From Tetrahymena elliotti 4EA (taxonomy: Eukaryota > Ciliophora > Oligohymenophorea > Hymenostomatida > Tetrahymenidae): a DNA stretch of 64,000 bases. The stretch is taken from assembly GCA_000231825.2 (NCBI GenBank), contig JH720403.1, forward strand, positions 1 through 64,000. The letters run 5' to 3'. Shown here piece by piece: positions 51,705 through 62,284 of the stretch; the stretch's first letter is position 1, and each line of letters begins with the position of its first letter. The notes below the pieces were generated by a model. That model made no database searches, was not told where the DNA came from, and worked only from the letters and a program-made list of their open reading frames with translations. A program made the position numbers and the translations under genes.

Positions 51705-53380
51705 AAATAAGGCTAGACTAACAACAACATAAAAATTTTTTAGAAAAATAGTAAATATTTTAAAAATTAAATCAGCTAGCATCATTCGTATAAGTGGTAA
51801 GCTAAAAGTAAGTACATAAATACAATCAGCCATAAATAAAAAAAGAAGGGCTTTATAATTAATTAATAAATTTAAATATCTGTAAACTTTACTAAAATAA
51901 CACATATTTCATATTGTTTTTCTATTTTAGCAAATTTCTATCCCTAAAAATATTTATTTATCTTCAATTAAAACTTAAAAAAATAATTTATCAATATTTA
52001 TTAGTATTATATGCCATTCTTATTTTTATGAAAAAAGCTAACATTCTTTACATGACCTAACAATTTTCTAATTTTTATTTCATCAACATTACACTAAAAA
52101 AACGTGTTTTGACCCTTTATGATATCATATAGATTTTAAATTAATTAAGATTACATATAATATCTCATTTATTTACCATTCTTTAAATTTTAAATATTGC
52201 TAGTAGGATACTTCTAACTCAATTTTAAGTCACACCAAAATTCAATCCAAAATAAATGCAAATAACTTTTAATCAATAATTAACATATCTAATAAAATTT
52301 AAAATCATTTGTTAGTATTTCAAATATATTTTATTACTTTAGATACACACACACATACACTCTATTTTTGAGTAAACAAAAAAATATCTTTTCAAATAAC
52401 TTAAAAGAACAAAAATTCAAGATTAAATGTAATTTACTTAAAGAAGATATGTCTTCATTAAAATTCTGAAAATTTTTAATCAAAATATTTTAAAATAAAA
52501 AAAAATAATTGAAAATCAGAATTAAATTCACTCAGATATCTTTATCAAAATATAGTCGTTTGTCAAATTTAAACATTTACTTGAATAATAAGTAATTTAT
52601 GTTTTATTACAAAAATAATATGTTTTTAGCTAAATAAAGAATAAATAAAATAGTTATAAATAATCATCTTTAATTTAAAGAAATCATTTCATCGTTCAAA
52701 TATTTATAATTACTACTTGTTTTATGTTATTAAAATTATATGCTAGAATTGCAAAATGATATTTCTATTAGAAGCAAGCACTTGCTTGAATTAATTGAAA
52801 ATTTTTCTATAACTTGCAAAAGTATTGAAATTATATTCTATTTTTTTTGTTGGATTTAGAAATCTTTTTTATAATTCAATTGAATTTTGTTATAATTTCT
52901 ATCTTACAAGAAAACAATATTTTTAATTAATATTTTTCAAGTTATCTTAAATACCCTAGGGGTCGTTTTTCATTATAATTATTTATATTTATATTGTCAA
53001 TTATTAAGAAATTTTCTAAAGATTTTCTATCTTAAATATGAAGATATTTCCTATTTTAATAACTTCAGGTTTTTTTATTTTTTATCAATGATATCATGAA
53101 AAACTTTTACAAAACAACCTCATTCTGCTTCTTCAATTTTTTTTGTAAATAACAAAATACTTATTTTATTTTAACATAAAATAAAAGAGATAAATCAATA
53201 ATCAATCAAACTAAGTTGAAATAGTTTTTAATTTTATTATAATTATAATTTAAAATATTGCAAATAGCAAGTAAAAAATAATTTCTTTTTAAAATTTTCA
53301 AAATAGATGTTTTACATAGATTATAAAAATGGTATTTTGTTACAAATGATACTAAGAATTGCAAATTTAATTATATTTTT
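51705..53380. other. AT-rich spacer between convergent genes
   Basis: About 1.7 kb with long A and T runs and a short CACACACATACAC tract at about 52345. No gene seen on either strand. Confidence 0.5.
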
Positions 53381-54859
53381 TCAAGCCATGGGATTAGGTA
53401 AGCTGAAGTAAACTGATTTAAGTTGGGTATATTCAAGCAAACCTTCCTCACCATTGTCTTTACCAAAACCGGACTCTTTGTATCCTCCAAATGGCATTTA
53501 GTGAGCACTTAAAGCTCCTTGATTGATATAGAAGGAACCAGCCTTAACTTCTCTAACGAATTTTTCGACATTTCCTGCATTTTGAGTGACAGCATATGCA
53601 GCTAATCCATAGTTAGTGTCATTAGCTCTCTTAATGACTTCATCTAAAGTCTTCCAGGGTTTTAAAACAACTAAAACAGGTCCAAATATTTCTTCTCTTG
53701 CAAGTTTAGAATGATCATCAACATTGACAAAAATAGTAGGTTTAATGAAGTATCCCTTGTTTCCCCATCTTTCTCCACCCATAAAGCATTCAAGCTTTTC
53801 TACATCCTTAGCATGGTTAATGTAACTCATAACTCTATCGAATTGCAACTTGCTTACTTAAGGACCGTGATTAGAATTTTATACTTCAAATGAGTCTCCA
53901 ATTACAACATTCTATCCATATTCTTTAAGCTTTTAAAGAAGCTTTTCATAAATATCTTCATGGACGAATAAACGAGTACCAGCATCACAAGATTAGCCCA
54001 TATTGAACATACAGCCATACCAAGCTACTTCAGCAGCCTTTTCAAGATCAGCATCTGGGAAAATCACAACAGGACTCTTACCTCCTAATTCCAAAACAAT
54101 CTTTTTGAGATTAGTTTAGGAACTTGCTTCCAAAATTTTTCTTCCAACTAAAGATGAACCTGTGAAAGAGATTTTGCTAATTCTTTTACTATGGGTAATA
54201 GCTACACCAGCAATGTGTCCGTAACCAGGAACGACATTGAAAACACCAGGTGGGAATCCAGCTTCATTAACAAGTTCGCAAAGTCTTAAAACTGTTAATG
54301 GGGTAACTTCTGAGGGTTTAAGGACAATACAATTTCCAGCAGCCAAAGCAGGGGCGTATTTCCATTCAGCCATCATTAAGGGGAAATTCCAAGGGGAAAT
54401 AAGTCCTACAACACCATAAGGTTCTCTTCTAGTGTAGAAAATCTATTAGTCAAGAGAACTAAAAGTTTTACCTGTAATTTTATCAGCCCATCCTGCATAG
54501 TATCTTAAGTGACCAATAACATCATTAATGTCAAAAGTTGAACCTTCTAAAGGCTTTCCGTTATCTAATGACTCTAAGGCAATGAATTCTTCTTTGTTGG
54601 CCTCTAATAAACTTGCAAGCTTCAACAAATATTCAGTACGATCTCTTTAAGGGAGCTTAGACCAAATTGGGAAAGCAGCTTCAGCGGCATCAATGGCTAA
54701 TTCTACATCTTATTCAGTAGCTTCAGCGATTTCACAAATGACTTCTTCAGTGGCAGGATTAACAACAGGAATGGTTTTCTTCTAGACACCATCAACAAAC
54801 TTTCCATTAATGAAGAGTTTAGTCTAGAACTTAGTAGGCTTTTGATATACTTTGCTCAT
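53381..54859 (-). CDS. NAD(P)-dependent aldehyde dehydrogenase
   Basis: A single exon of 493 codons from ATG 54859-54857 ([19 protein letters not shown]) to TGA complementary to 53381-53383. All family landmarks are present: [20 protein letters not shown] with the oxyanion Asn; [31 protein letters not shown] of the cofactor fold; the general base Glu in VLELGGKSP; the nucleophile Cys in [26 protein letters not shown]; and [20 protein letters not shown] near the end. Its 492 residues match the tetrameric cytosolic/mitochondrial ALDH1/2/9 group. No clear mitochondrial presequence is visible. The substrate is not deducible; ALDH9-like betaine aldehyde activity is one option. It is divergently placed against a TauD-like dioxygenase gene 1.08 kb away, so the two may share a promoter region. 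Confidence 0.95.
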
Positions 54860-55942
54860 TAAATCTAGGAAGTAAAATAAGGCTTTTTAATAAATTTATT
54901 ATTTTTTCTATGTTTGGTGAAAAGAGACGTTTTAATTGATATAAATATCTATTGTTTTATAATAAATATTTGATGATTTTCAACAATATAAAAGGAAGGT
55001 AAAGAGATATTTCATTCAAAGTATTTTTAAACTCAAAAAGTATTTACACATATATAAAGAATACTTAATCCCCTTTTTAGATTGTTTAATAATAATAATA
55101 ATAATAAAAAATACATTTCCCACGTACAATTACTTACTCATTCTTAATTAATATCAGAGCATTTTTGACGAAACATTTGTTTATTTACTTATTTCTAATG
55201 TAAACATTTGATTCTGATTTCTTTTACACAAATGAAAAAAATAAATAAATTATTTACTTTGAATTAAATTATTTTTTCCAACTTTTACATTTAAAAATGC
55301 TGGAATAATAAATTATTCCTTTTATTTTTATAATTGAAAAAATGGTGATAGTCCAATTAAATAATATCTAATTTTGTTTATAATTAGTAATACCCACCTT
55401 CAATACTTTAGTCCTATTTATAGTCAGAAAAAAGAATGATCTATTTCATCATAAACAACAAAAAACAAAAAATATTCTTTTATAATTTTTATAATGAGAA
55501 ATTGGAACAGTAGTTAACTTTGATGGAAACTTTTGATAAACAATTGTAGTTGATCAGAGTATTGCTTTTTAATATTCCTTTAATATTTTTTTCAACTAAT
55601 TAAATCACATACTTACCCCTTAGATTTTTAAATTTAAATCTACTTCCTCAATTATTAATTTTTATCAAAAAATCACGTTTATTTATTTTTCAAATTTCTT
55701 TTTGTCGTTTTTTTTGTTAATTCAAGTTTTTACCCAGCTATTTTTTGATAGAATTAGTATATAACATAAAACTTTTTTGCTTTATTAGCTCCTCTCAGCT
55801 TGTGATTCTACTCACAAGATTTATTTTAAAAGCTACTATCGCAATTTAAACATCTATAATCAATTTTAAAAAAACAAAAAATTTTTTATAAAACCAACAT
55901 AGCAAATAACAACAAAAAAGTTAAGTTTCCAAATAATTATAA
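54860..55942. promoter_or_regulatory. Shared upstream region of divergent ALDH and dioxygenase genes
   Basis: About 1.08 kb separates the two start codons. It is AT-rich and contains a (TAA)n tract at 55088-55106. No individual promoter element is identifiable; the assignment rests on position only. Confidence 0.4.
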
Positions 55943-56758
55943 ATGCAAGCATCAGGAAGTCAATTAGGATTTATTGTTGATAATATTGATTGCATTAAAG
56001 CAACTGCATAAGACATTGAAAGAATCAAAACAGCCCTTTGGGAACATGGTACAATTTGTATTAAGAATTAAAATCTTGACGCAGGATAGTAAGTAGACTT
56101 TGCTTCTAAGTTCGGTTCAATAATTGTCCGTCCTCCTTATTATGCTCCAGATTTTAGAGAGCCTGGCCACCCTGCTATCATCAGAGTAGGTAATGTTGGT
56201 GTTGGAGGGGTTCCTCTTCAAAAACCTCAAGATGCAGAACTTTGGCATAAAGATGGTTCATTTGAATAACCTGGAAAGAATTTCATACTGAGCTTCTTGC
56301 ATCCTAAGATAATTACATAAGTTGGAGGTTAGACTGGTTTTGTTGATTGTGAAGACACCTACAAAAAATTGCCTGCAGAAGTTAAAGAACAGTTAGAAGG
56401 TGCAACAGTTCTTGAAACAAGTAAGACTAACTCCTTCTTTAGCAACGTCATGAAAGAAGAAGAGCACTTTGAAGATTCTCACCATAAAATATTCTAAATT
56501 CATCCTATTTCTAAGAGACCTATTCACTTCTTAACCCACAGAAATTATCAAGTTACCCTTAAAAATGGTGAAAAAGTAGATTCTACTCCTTTCGTAGATG
56601 AATTTGAAAAGTATTACAACATCTACTCCCACAAGTGGAGTCCTGGTGATTTAGTCATTTGGGATAACTACAGAGTCATACATAAATCAATGGGAGGTTA
56701 TGGTAACTCTTAAAGACTTTTTTTCAGAGTTTAATGCAGAGTAGAACCCCCATATTGA
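55943..56758 (+). CDS. TauD/TfdA-like Fe(II)/2-oxoglutarate dioxygenase
   Basis: A single exon of 272 codons from ATG 55943 (MQASGSQLGFIVDNIDCIKA) to TGA 56756-56758. The double-stranded beta-helix metal site is complete: H-x-D in ELWHKDGSF, the distal His in WDNYRVIHKS, and the 2-oxoglutarate Arg in QRLFFRVQCRVE. Flanking TauD motifs are also present: WEHGTICIKNQNL at the N-terminus, VGGQTGFVDCEDTYKKLPAE, HPISKRPIHFLTHR and WSPGDLVIWDN. The length of 271 fits taurine and related dioxygenases (about 280) and is shorter than carnitine-pathway enzymes (about 390). It would hydroxylate a small organic substrate, releasing succinate and CO2; the substrate is unknown. Confidence 0.92.
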
Positions 56759-57120
56759 TTGATTCTTTAAGTCCATTTAATTACCTTTACTCCAAAAATT
56801 TATTTGAAAATACATAATAAAATATAGAAATTTACAATCTATTAACATAAAAGCATAATTAAAAGTAGGAATTATAAACTGCATATTTATTTTCATGTAC
56901 GCTAATTAAAGTTTACTTTCACACTTTTTTAAATACAGTTTTCTCACTTTTTTATTTTTAGTAAAAAAAATTAGGAGTAAAGTCCATGACAATATTTTCA
57001 TCATTATCCTAAAAAAATAATCACAAATGCCCTACTTTGCTTTCTGATTATCAGCATAATTTAATTTTTATACAAAAGCATTAATAAATTTCTTAAGAAT
57101 AAATTTTATTTTTTGATCCA
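56759..57120. other. Spacer after the dioxygenase gene
   Basis: AT-rich, no gene seen. It leads into the first copy of the duplicated segment. Confidence 0.45.
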
Positions 57121-57317
57121 TATAAAATTTAGAAAAGAACATAAAAAAATTCTTAACAAATATTTGAATTATTTGTTTTTAAAAATACAATTTTATCAAA
57201 ATAATTCAAAGCCATTTAATCTCCATTTGTTCAATTTTAAGAAATTGCAAACATTCAACCAAAAAACTTTATTATAAAAATAATTTTTAATTTTAAATAA
57301 CATTTATTTTAGCAAAT

Positions 57318-57341
57318 TATATATATATATATATATATATA
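57318..57341. repeat. (AT)n tract at contig edge
   Basis: About twelve AT units immediately before the 16-nt palindrome and 57 nt before the run of Ns. It probably contributed to the assembly break. Confidence 0.9.
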
Positions 57342-57356
57342 GTACCCTAGGGTACT
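57341..57356. repeat. Perfect 16-nt palindrome
   Basis: AGTACCCTAGGGTACT equals its own reverse complement. It is followed by an unusually GC-rich patch (ccttgcggctac) and a second small palindrome (catacgtatg) just before the gap. Confidence 0.85.
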
Positions 57357-57398
57357 GCCTTGCGGCTACATACGTATGTTTATAGTTATAGTCTTTTT

Positions 57399-57498
57399 NN
57401 NNNNNNNNNNNNNNNNNNNNNNNNNNNNNNNNNNNNNNNNNNNNNNNNNNNNNNNNNNNNNNNNNNNNNNNNNNNNNNNNNNNNNNNNNNNNNNNNNN
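57399..57498. other. Assembly gap of 100 N
   Basis: Exactly 100 undetermined bases, the usual placeholder for a gap of unknown length. Sequence to left and right may not be truly this close, although both sides match parts of duplication copy B in the right order. Confidence 0.95.
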
Positions 57499-58297
57499 AT
57501 TCATAAAAAATAAAAATATTTTTAAAATAAATTTCTTGCATTTTTTAACTTTAGATATATTTATGAAAAAAGAACTTATGAGAATGAATAAAATTAAAAT
57601 TTTACAAAGTAAAAGTATATGATGGGATGTCGATTTATTTTTTATATTCATTAGAGATATCTAATCTTAGTCTAATTCAATTCACGCAAAAATCTCTTAA
57701 TGAAATAAACTAATTTCTAAATTTTAAGTAAATCTTGATTATTAAAATATTTTATTCAATTTTATTTGAATAATCATTTGTTTTAGTAAATAAATGATGA
57801 AAAATAATTTGCGCTTTATAGAAATACAAAAACTATTTTTATAATATTGAAAAAAATTACAGAGTATTATGTTAATAAGAGCAATATTAAAAATGTTTAA
57901 TTTTGTATAAGTGGAAAATTAGGAGGAAAGCACATCAAATTTTTTCTTCAGAAACTAATTGAAAAATGAGTAAACTAAAAGATTGAGTTGATTAATATAA
58001 GGGTTTTGATATTTATTTCTTTAATAGAGAGTAGCTTTCTGAGTATCTTTTTATAGTTAGTTGATGTTTTTAATTTGAGTTTAATAAAGTATATGAATTC
58101 TGATTAATTAATATATTATTGGTGAATATAAATGAGTGGGGTATTAATTTTGTATTATTAAAGAAAAATACTTTGAATCAAAAGGTTTTTCAAGAAATCA
58201 AATTTAGAAAAAAACAAAATAAATTTTTTTCAAAACTAAGGTAATTTTACAACTATTTTTAAAGTAAATATTTTAATTATTTGAATTTATTAAATAG

Positions 58298-59864
58298 CTT
58301 CTTTTTTTGGTTAAAATATTGGATCAGTCAATAATTTTATTGGAATAACAAAATTACCTTAAATTCGCTCTCTCTATGTCTACGAATCATTTAGCATAGA
58401 AAAAATAGCTAGTGGAAACTATTTAGATTAAAAATTATATCTTAATTTAATAGATGAGGAAAATAATCCTTTTAATTTCATAGGATAGGATTTATACTAT
58501 GACAAAAGTTCTTTCTAATTTTAGCTTTCAGCTGAGAATAATTCATAAATAATAATTTAGCAAGGAATGAATCCTGTCTTAAATAGGTTAATTGGTTTGT
58601 TTGAGTTAAACTTTTAATCTGTCTATAAATCATCTCAGAATCAAACAATTTACTTGATCTCTAATGAATTTGAAAAAAGCCCTCGCCTTTCTGTTAAGTT
58701 AAATCTTTAGTATAGAAACTGTTCAGTAGGAGAAATAGTCTAAGATACAAACTAATTTATAATGTAACTTATTTTAAGAATCATTATTGTATTTAAGTTA
58801 TTTTTATTACAAAAAGATGCAAGAAATGTGTTGAAGGCACATACTCCTTAAAAGTACCTGATATGGTTAAGGACATGAATTAGATTTAATGTCTTTCTTG
58901 TCCAGAGTCAGTATAATTTTGTGAAGGATCATAAATAAAGTTAAAAGATGGGTATTGGAGAGCAAATAACGAAACTGACTAAATTTATACATGCTATTTT
59001 TTAATATTAAAAAAATAGATCCATTTCCCTTTTCATATTTAACAGCAAATTCATAACCCTTTAAGCAAATATGGCTGTATAACTGGATTTGTAGGCCCTA
59101 TCTGTAATAGTTGTGACAGTAAATAAGTTGTTTGGGATTAGCAATATGGTTTCAAGAATAATTTTTGTTATCCATGTAGTGAATAAGAAGATTAGATAAG
59201 ATATGTGTGCATCTTTATTTTTTTCCACATCATTTATCTCACTTTTAGTTAGTATAATATGATGCAATCAAATATATTAAATATTAAGCTGAATATTTTT
59301 AAGAAAATTGGATTACTTATCACAGGTAGATTAAGTTCTTCAGGAAATCAAATTTCTTTAAGATATAAAATTTTAGTAAACTATTTATAGATACTTGCTT
59401 TATCTATTTAATTTGGAATCTTTAAATTTGATTTTTTATAAATTCCTGTAAATTTATTTGGTGATCCTTCTTCTCTAACTGTTGCTTCATTTGATTGCTT
59501 GTTTAAAATGAGTGATGAGTATCCTCTTTGGTTAAATAGAATTTTAGCTTAAATTTTTAGCATATTGGTTATGTATGTTCTTACAATTATTATATTCCTT
59601 GCTTTGTAGTGTTACTAAAATAGAAGTTTGAAGCAAAGTTTGAAAAAAACTCCTTAAGTAACAAAAATGATTCTGGTTTATATCTATATCTTCTATCAGC
59701 CATCAATAGTAAAAAATTTCTCATTCTGTTTTTAATTACTGTAAAAACTCGTTTATAGTACATTGGATATAGGTACAAATATTGGACCATTAAATAATTT
59801 TCATTTGTTGATTTGTAAAATCAAAAAATGGAATGGAATATTATAAAGTGAAGTTATTTTATGA
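58298..59864 (+). pseudogene. Truncated Cys-rich multipass membrane protein gene (ciliate family)
   Basis: Exons about 58298-58748 and 58817-59864 (TGA 59862-59864) are open under the ciliate code. The first encodes a beta-rich extracellular segment (GITKLPQIRSLYVYESFSIE, PRLSVKLNLQYRNCSVGEIV). The second opens with CKKCVEGTYSLK, CLSCPESVQFCEG, LKDGYWRANNETD and CITGFVGPICNSCD, which is the C-x2-C/GYWR/GPIC.CD array shared by a large Tetrahymena and Paramecium surface-protein family. Next come RYKILVNYLQILALSIQFGI, a membrane block with FDC, and ILVMYVLTIIIFLALQCYQ. The usual N-terminal half (signal peptide, furin-like repeats) is missing: coding begins soon after duplicated 5' flank. The C-terminus stops just before transposase relics, without the family's later helices. 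It could instead be a short gene with an unseen first exon; I favour a deletion product. Confidence 0.6.
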
Positions 59865-60049
59865 ATTACTTTTAAGGATTCATACAAGTTTAAAAAAAAA
59901 TTATATGAGTAAATACAAATTCAATTTCAAATCCTTTTTCAAATAGTGTTTAATATTTTAGATTATTATTGTTTTGACTTGCTGGTTTTAGTTTAGGCTT
60001 ATCTTTCTTTTTAGTTTTTTTTTTTTTGAACAATCTATAGTTGAGCCTA

Positions 60050-60345
60050 TCATCTAAAATATCTTGCAGAATCCATCCATTCGAATTGGTACAAATTATT
60101 AATTTGTTTTTTGTTTTAAGCTTAAAAATAATTAATGGAGGTAGTTTATACCCAGAAGAAGTAATTCTAAGGATTAATGATGCTCTTTATTTTCATCCAC
60201 TTGTTTTTTAAACTGCTATTCATTTATCTCCTAAATTTGCCAAAGTTTCTCCTTCTTACATATCAAAAAAAATGGATATTTAATCCATATTAATTGCCTC
60301 CATATAATCTTTATTTTCAAAAAATTTCCTTCATATTATTTAACA
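60050..60345 (-). pseudogene. Relic of a DDE transposase (pogo/Tc1-mariner superfamily type)
   Basis: Reading the complement from about 60345 down to 60050 in one frame gives FFENKDYMEAINMDQISIFF, DMQEGETLANLGDK, then a TGA, IAVQKTSG, a second TGA, KQRASLILRITSSGYKLPPL, IIFKLKTKN and NSNGWMDSARYF, ending at a third TGA (60050-60052). The pattern N-M-D-x-x-x-x-FFDM, T-x-x-x-G-x-K, K-x-R-x-S/T-L-x-L-x-I-x-x-S/D-G-x-K-L-PP-x-I-I-FK is the first catalytic-Asp region of DDE transposases of the pogo/Tigger and Tc1-mariner kind. In-frame TGA codons, with TGA the only stop used here, mean that it is dead. The downstream D and E/D motifs are not found. Confidence 0.65.
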
Positions 60346-60462
60346 AGCTCCCAAAATTCCTTTATCAATTGATAATCAAAAGATAAAATTTTTAAATTTC
60401 TAAATTAATTTCAAAAGTAACAAAGTTTACAAGAAAATAGGATAGATAAACGAGTAAATTAG

Positions 60463-60815
60463 ATGGATAAAGAGAGTGAGTACATTTCAAAACACTTAGG
60501 TGATGAAGTTAAATGGGGTATTATATCCATCAAATATTTTAAAAAAACCTACTCGAAAATTGAAGAAATGTTTGAAACGCCAAAAGGAACTATTTCAAAT
60601 GGAGTAAATACTGTAAATTAGGAACAGTAGATAATAACTATTATAATAACACAAATATGCATGATGAAAATATAACTGAGTAAATTTAGAATGTGATAGA
60701 TAATATAGAGAGCAAAAAATTCTCATTAGATTAAATATAAAATATGTTACTTGAAAAGTATCAATAGAAAATAAGTAGAAAATGTAAATATTTTGATAAA
60801 ATAAAATTATATGCT
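60463..60815 (+). pseudogene. Frameshifted helix-turn-helix (transposase-like DNA-binding) relic
   Basis: From ATG 60463 a frame encodes MDKESEYISKHLGDEVKWGI, then KKTYSKIEEMFETPKGTISN, which has the shape of a helix-turn-helix (k..sy..I...F..pkgTis). After about 50 codons the plausible reading moves by one base near 60628 to NMHDENITEQIQNVIDNIES and KKFSLDQIQNMLLEKYQQKI, a pattern like the second helix-turn-helix of Tc1/pogo paired-type DNA-binding domains. Staying in the first frame leads to TGA at 60694. It lies on the strand opposite to the DDE relic, 118 nt away. It may be from an inverted piece of the same element or a different element. Family assignment is from motif shape only. Confidence 0.45.
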
Positions 60816-61449
60816 TATTTTATATTTAAAAATAGGTTAATCTAGGAGAAAATAAGAATTTTGATAATATAATGACCACAAATAAATTTTAATAATTTAA
60901 AGCATCTATCAATGAAATAAAGTAATGAGTGGATTTGCTCAAAACTAAAATAAAGCTTTTTTAATCTATCAATTATTCAAAATTCATGTTTTTATTTTGT
61001 TTTTTAAGAAGAACTATTAAATTTATAAATGAATATTTAAATTAGTTTTTTTTTAAGATTTAATAATTTTTAGTAAAAAACAATTAATTTCAAAATACTC
61101 AAAATAATTATTAAGGATTATTATTTGTGCTTTTAACATATGTTTTAGATGATAAACAATTTTTGAAAATAGCATAAAAAATATCATTTTAACTAAATAA
61201 TTAAGCTTTTTCTCTTTTCTTATATTCCTAATTATAAACTGATGAAATAGGAAGTAATAAGCTAATTAATTTGGATAATTAAGTGTAAAAACAAAATTTA
61301 AATTTTGTGTAGAGTAAGTGTTTGAGAAAATCAATTATAAAATATTTAATTTAATATATAATGATTGCAGATACTCAAACGATTTTTAGGTTTTTTGCAT
61401 GGGAATCCATATGAATTTGATAAACCTTAATTTTTTTTTAAAAAATTTT
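60816..61449. other. AT-rich spacer
   Basis: No gene seen between the helix-turn-helix relic and duplication copy B. Confidence 0.45.
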
Positions 61450-62115
61450 TTAATTTAGAATTATAAAATTCTTTACAAATACTTGAATTTGTTTTTAAAA
61501 ATACAATTCTTTATCAAATTAATTCAAAGCCAGTTTAGCTTTATTTGTTAAATTTTTATAAATCAGGAAAATTCAACCATGTTTAATACAAAAATGATTT
61601 TTTATTTTAAATAAAATGTAATTTAACAATTTAAGAAAAAAATAAAACTGAATTCAAAGAAAATTTCTTACATTATCTTATAAAGTTTATGATGGGATGG
61701 ATGTATCTTATAGTGGAATTTATTATTTTACGTTCATTATCTAAATTTTTTAGTCTAATTAAATTTTATGCAAAAATATATTCACAAAATAGAGCAGAAC
61801 AATTTGTAAATTTTAAGTGAAATCTTAATTCTTTCTTTAGATTAGTAAATTTTATTTTAATAATCTTCCTTTATTTTATTAAGTGACGAAAAATAATTTA
61901 ACACTTTATCAAAATATAAAAAAAAACATTTTAACTATGTTGAAAAAAATTGTGGAATATTATATTTATGAAATTCAATATATCAAATTTTTTCATCAGA
62001 AACTCATAGAAAAACGAGTAAATTAATATATTGATTCGACGTAAGAATTTAATGGCTTTGATATTTATTTCTTTTATAGATAGTGGCCTAATGAGCTCAA
62101 AATAGAGAAAAGCTT
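61450..62115. repeat. Direct duplication, copy B
   Basis: Matches 57121-58045 block by block in the same orientation, without the (AT)n tract, palindrome or gap. It lies immediately upstream of the intact furin-like gene, so it is probably the native 5' flank of that family. The copies have diverged noticeably (many single-base changes and small indels), so the duplication is not recent. Confidence 0.75.
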
Positions 62116-62284
62116 GTTTTAATTTTTTAGATGGGATGGATGATAATCAACTTAATTACTTTTTAAGAATTTAAGATTTTGCTTTAAAATTAATATTAGT
62201 ACCACCATTAAGTTTGGGAAAACTAGATTAAATATAAAAATACCAATTTATCAATTTTATTGATTTCAAAATAAGTAAAAAAAA

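Larger units (their letters stand above)
57121..58045. repeat. Direct duplication, copy A (interrupted by the assembly gap)
   Basis: Non-coding sequence that is recognisably the same as 61450-62115. Shared blocks in order are: tttgtttttaaaaatacaat; aattcaaagcca; aacattcaacc; atgatgggatg; aaattttaagt; gaaaaataattt; gaaaaaaatt; tcaaattttttc-tcagaaactcat/aatt; and gatatttatttctttaatag. Copy A holds about 280 extra nt, consisting of an (AT)n tract, a palindrome, the 100-N gap and flanking sequence. The match dies out near 58045. It appears to be the 5' flank of a Cys-rich membrane-protein gene. Confidence 0.75.

Noticed and set aside
51606..51905. Minus-strand ORF of 99 residues
   Set aside because: Overlaps the last TIM22 exon in antisense and has no recognisable features.
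57304..57651. Minus-strand ORF of 115 residues across the gap
   Set aside because: It reads through the run of Ns and the (AT)n tract, so it is not a real coding sequence.
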